Below, one piece after another: positions 61,998-64,000 of a DNA stretch of 64,000 nucleotides (positions are counted from its first letter, which is position 1; every line of letters starts with the position of its first letter). The notes under the pieces were generated by a model that made no database searches, was not told the origin of the DNA, and worked only from the letters and a program-made list of their open reading frames with translations. The position numbers and the translations under genes were made by a program. This DNA comes from Bradyrhizobium sp. (GTDB lineage Bacteria; Pseudomonadota; Alphaproteobacteria; Rhizobiales; Xanthobacteraceae), in the NCBI RefSeq assembly GCF_004799445.1, contig NZ_SSNA01000198.1, forward strand, positions 117,493 to 181,492. The letters are read 5' to 3'.

Positions 61998-62741
61998 ATG
62001 ACAGATGCGCTCGTCATTCGCGGCCTCAGCAAGCGGTTCGGTGGACTGCGCGCCGTCCAGGAGGTCTCCTTCACGGTGAAGGAAAACGAAACCGTCGCGC
62101 TGATCGGGCCGAACGGCGCCGGCAAGACCACGAGTTTCAATCTCATCACCGGGTTTCACCGGCCGGATGCGGGCTCGGTGATGGCCTATGGGCGCGAGAT
62201 CGTCGGCCTGAAACCCCACGACATCTGCGCCCACGGCCTCGCCCGCACCTTCCAGGTGGCCAAACCGTTCGGCGCCATGACGGTGCTGGACAACGTCATG
62301 ACCGGCGCGTTCCTGCGCGACAAGAACACCGCTGCGGCGCGCGACAAGGCCCGCGAGGCGATCGAGTTCGTTGGCCTTACGGCGCGGGAGCGGACCGCCG
62401 CCAAGGATCTCACCACCATCGATCAGCGCCGGCTGGAGATGGCCCGCGCGCTGGCGACCGAGCCGCGGCTGCTGCTGCTCGACGAAGTCATGGCCGGGCT
62501 CAACCCGGCGGAGATCGACCAGGCGGTGGCGCTGGTCGGCAAGCTGTCGCAGCGCGGGCTGACCATCGTCATCGTCGAGCACGTGATGCGCGCCATCATG
62601 GCGGTGGCCCGCCACATCGTGGTGCTCGATCACGGCCAGAAGATCGCCGAAGGCGCGCCCAAACAGATCGTGGAGAACCCGGAAGTCATCCGCGCCTATC
62701 TCGGCTCCTACGTGCACCCACCGGCGGCGGGAGAGGCGTGA
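61998..62741 (+). CDS. livG: Branched-chain amino-acid-type ABC ATPase, LivG family
   Basis: 247 residues. Walker A GPNGAGKTTS and Walker B LLLLDEVMAGLN are clear. The signature region is degenerate, reading TTIDQRRLEMARALA in place of LSGGQ..., which is seen in some LivG proteins. LivG-type C-terminal tail ENPEVIRAYLGS. It couples ATP hydrolysis to import. Its stop overlaps the livF start by one base. Confidence 0.93.
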   Translation: MTDALVIRGLSKRFGGLRAVQEVSFTVKENETVALIGPNGAGKTTSFNLITGFHRPDAGSVMAYGREIVGLKPHDICAHGLARTFQVAKPFGAMTVLDNVMTGAFLRDKNTAAARDKAREAIEFVGLTARERTAAKDLTTIDQRRLEMARALATEPRLLLLDEVMAGLNPAEIDQAVALVGKLSQRGLTIVIVEHVMRAIMAVARHIVVLDHGQKIAEGAPKQIVENPEVIRAYLGSYVHPPAAGEA

Positions 62742-63445
62742 TGCTGAAACTGGAAGCAGTCGGCGCCAGCTACGGTTCGGTGCCGGCGATCGCGAATGTC
62801 TCGATCGAGATCGGTGAAGGCGAAGCGGTCGGCCTGTTGGGAGCCAACGGCGCCGGCAAGAGCACGACGCTGCGCGCGATCTCGGGCCTGGTCAAACTCA
62901 CCTCCGGCACCATCACCTTCGCCGGCACCGACCTCGCCTCGTTTCCGCCGTACCGGATTCCGGAACTGGGCATCGCCCATGTGCCGGAGGGGCGTCAGGT
63001 GTTTCCGGAAATGACGGTGAACGAAAATCTCGAGATCGGCGCCTATGTGCCGAAGGCCAAGGCCGAACGCGCCCGCACGCTCGAGCTGGTCTACAACATC
63101 TTTCCGCGGCTCGCCGAACGCCGCAAGCAACTCGCCGGCACCATGAGCGGCGGCGAGCAGCAGATGCTGGCGGTGGGCCGCGGCCTGATGCTCAAGCCTC
63201 GGCTCTTGATGCTCGACGAGCCCTCGCTCGGCCTCGCCCCCGTCATGACCGACGTGACCTTCGAGAAGATCGGCGAAATCCACAAGATGGGAACGGCGAT
63301 CCTGCTGGTGGAGCAGAACGTCAGCCGCGCGCTGTCGCTGGTGCAGCGCGCCTATGTGCTGGAAAGCGGCAACGTCATCATGCACGGCACCAGCCAGGAA
63401 CTCGCCAACAACAAGCAGGTTCAGTCGGCGTATCTGGGGATTTAG
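62741..63445 (+). CDS. livF: Branched-chain amino-acid-type ABC ATPase, LivF family
   Basis: 234 residues from ATG 62741. Walker A GANGAGKSTT, signature MSGGEQQMLAVGRGLM, Walker B LLMLDEPSLGLAP and H-loop VEQNVSRAL are intact, with the LivF-specific IAHVPEGRQVFPEMTVNENL. It completes the transporter; no enzyme gene follows in the window. Confidence 0.95.
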   Translation: MLKLEAVGASYGSVPAIANVSIEIGEGEAVGLLGANGAGKSTTLRAISGLVKLTSGTITFAGTDLASFPPYRIPELGIAHVPEGRQVFPEMTVNENLEIGAYVPKAKAERARTLELVYNIFPRLAERRKQLAGTMSGGEQQMLAVGRGLMLKPRLLMLDEPSLGLAPVMTDVTFEKIGEIHKMGTAILLVEQNVSRALSLVQRAYVLESGNVIMHGTSQELANNKQVQSAYLGI

Positions 63446-63507
63446 CGGCTGCATCGTCCCCATTGCCAGCCAACGGGTCGGCACAGAGCGCCGCCCCACA
63501 AAGACCC

Positions 63508-63608
63508 GTCATACTCCGCGAAAGCGGAGTATCCAGTACGCTGTGGCATCTCGATTCGATTTCTGGCGCTTCGGAATACTGGATCGCCCGCTTTCGCGGG
63601 CGATGACG
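63508..63608. repeat. Dispersed palindromic repeat (CGTCATACTCCGCG...CGATGACG type)
   Basis: The hairpins ctccgcgaaagcggag and cccgctttcgcggg and the inverted arms tatccagta / tactggat make a third repeat type of this genome. It lies 62 bases after livF. Confidence 0.7.
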
Positions 63609-63691
63609 GCTGTGGCGCGGATACAGTCGTGCCTATTGAAATGCTACCGATTCAATTTTCAAACAGCCACGGCACGAGACACTTTCGACGT

Positions 63692-63778
63692 CGTCATTGC
63701 GAGGAGCGAAGCGACGAAGCAATCCAACTTTCATTTGCGGCACCAAAGCTGGATTGCTTCGCTGCGCTCGCAATGACG
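63692..63778. repeat. Dispersed palindromic repeat (CGTCATTGCGAG...GCAATGACG)
   Basis: A standard unit with inverted arms gaagcaatccaa / tggattgcttc. It is placed directly before the long repeat that runs off the window. Confidence 0.8.
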
Positions 63779-63784
63779 ACAGGA

Positions 63785-64000
63785 TACACGTTCGCGATCT
63801 CGCCGCGCATTCCGCGCGAGTTTTGGCCTGCTCGTTCCGCCCTCTGCCATCAGAGGGCGCGGGGAATGCCGGGCGCCCGATGCGCCCGATAGCTGCGTGT
63901 GCAATGTGAGTAGTAGAACGCACACGCGTTAGTCAGGTCACACCGGAATCACCCGGCATTCCCCGCGCAATGGTTTACAGCTTATTTCGTGCTCTCCCCG
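63785..64000 (-). repeat. Long dispersed repeat, inverted partner of 31.6-31.8 kb, cut by window end
   Basis: The reverse complement reads cggggagagcacgaaataag, then ccattgcgcggggaatgccg and cgggcgcccggcattccccg, in the same order as 31626-31830. The unit probably continues past base 64000. The stretch 63609-63691 shows no gene. Confidence 0.75.

Noticed and set aside
60127..62717. Long open frames on the minus strand opposite the livHMGF genes
   Set aside because: They are rich in Arg, His, Asp and Gln without domain motifs and mirror strong coding genes in a GC-rich genome.

Overview
The window reads as chromosomal DNA of a Bradyrhizobium-type alphaproteobacterium. This rests on the high GC content, dispersed palindromic repeats of the GTCATTGCGAG/GCAATGACG type, a complete fixNOQP-fixGHIS / fixLJ-fixK2 block, and a narK-bjgb-flp-nasC nitrate-assimilation operon in the order known from B. 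diazoefficiens. No rRNA, tRNA, CRISPR array or intact insertion sequence was seen.

Layout. 0-7.7 kb: sugar-acid and central carbon genes. These are a GntR regulator cut by the window edge, a uronate-dehydrogenase-like enzyme divergent from an SMP-30 lactonase, an aldehyde dehydrogenase, and a transketolase/pyruvate-dehydrogenase-E1-like enzyme divergent from an Lrp/AsnC regulator. 7.7-14.5 kb: an accessory stretch with two outer-membrane proteins, a protein built of beta-propeller-like repeats, an intact LuxR gene and a decayed copy of its 3' end, and a LysR regulator. 14.5-16.8 kb: a DMT exporter and an aldo/keto reductase between repeats. 16.9-22.7 kb: the nitrate assimilation and NO-detoxification operon (NarK transporter, haemoglobin, flavoprotein, nitrate reductase) behind a candidate sigma54 promoter. 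23-35.7 kb: a miscellany (ring-cleavage dioxygenase, serine hydrolase, CcdA, XRE regulator, L,D-transpeptidase, crotonase, dehydrogenases, CoA-transferase), rich in repeats and gene remnants. 35.8-37.3 kb: a glycogen synthase. 37.3-50.5 kb: the microaerobic regulon, with cbb3 oxidase genes fixNOQP, assembly genes fixGHIS, a CBS/universal-stress pair, the oxygen sensor FixL, FixJ, a stand-alone receiver and FixK2. 50.5-57.9 kb: MFS, PRC-barrel, glycogen-debranching, ABC exporter and glycosyltransferase genes, the last two behind divergent EcfG-type promoters. 57.9-63.4 kb: a GntR regulator and a complete branched-chain-amino-acid-type ABC importer. 63.5-64 kb: repeats.

How the parts work together. 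FixL (haem His at residue 200, phospho-His at 291) and FixJ should activate fixK2. FixK2 keeps Cys183 and should act on three 14-bp boxes, each 53-56 nt upstream of the fixN, fixG and usp start codons, so oxidase, assembly factors and the usp-CBS pair appear to be switched on together at low oxygen. Glycogen genes lie on both sides, and the right-hand ones look tied to the general stress sigma factor.

No single gene block here is clearly an undescribed system. The best candidates for novelty are the LuxR/propeller-protein pair with its partial tandem duplication, the divergent EcfG promoters over the ABC-exporter/glycosyltransferase/debranching genes, and the 11-bp operator palindrome that ends on the start codon of the Lrp-type regulator.
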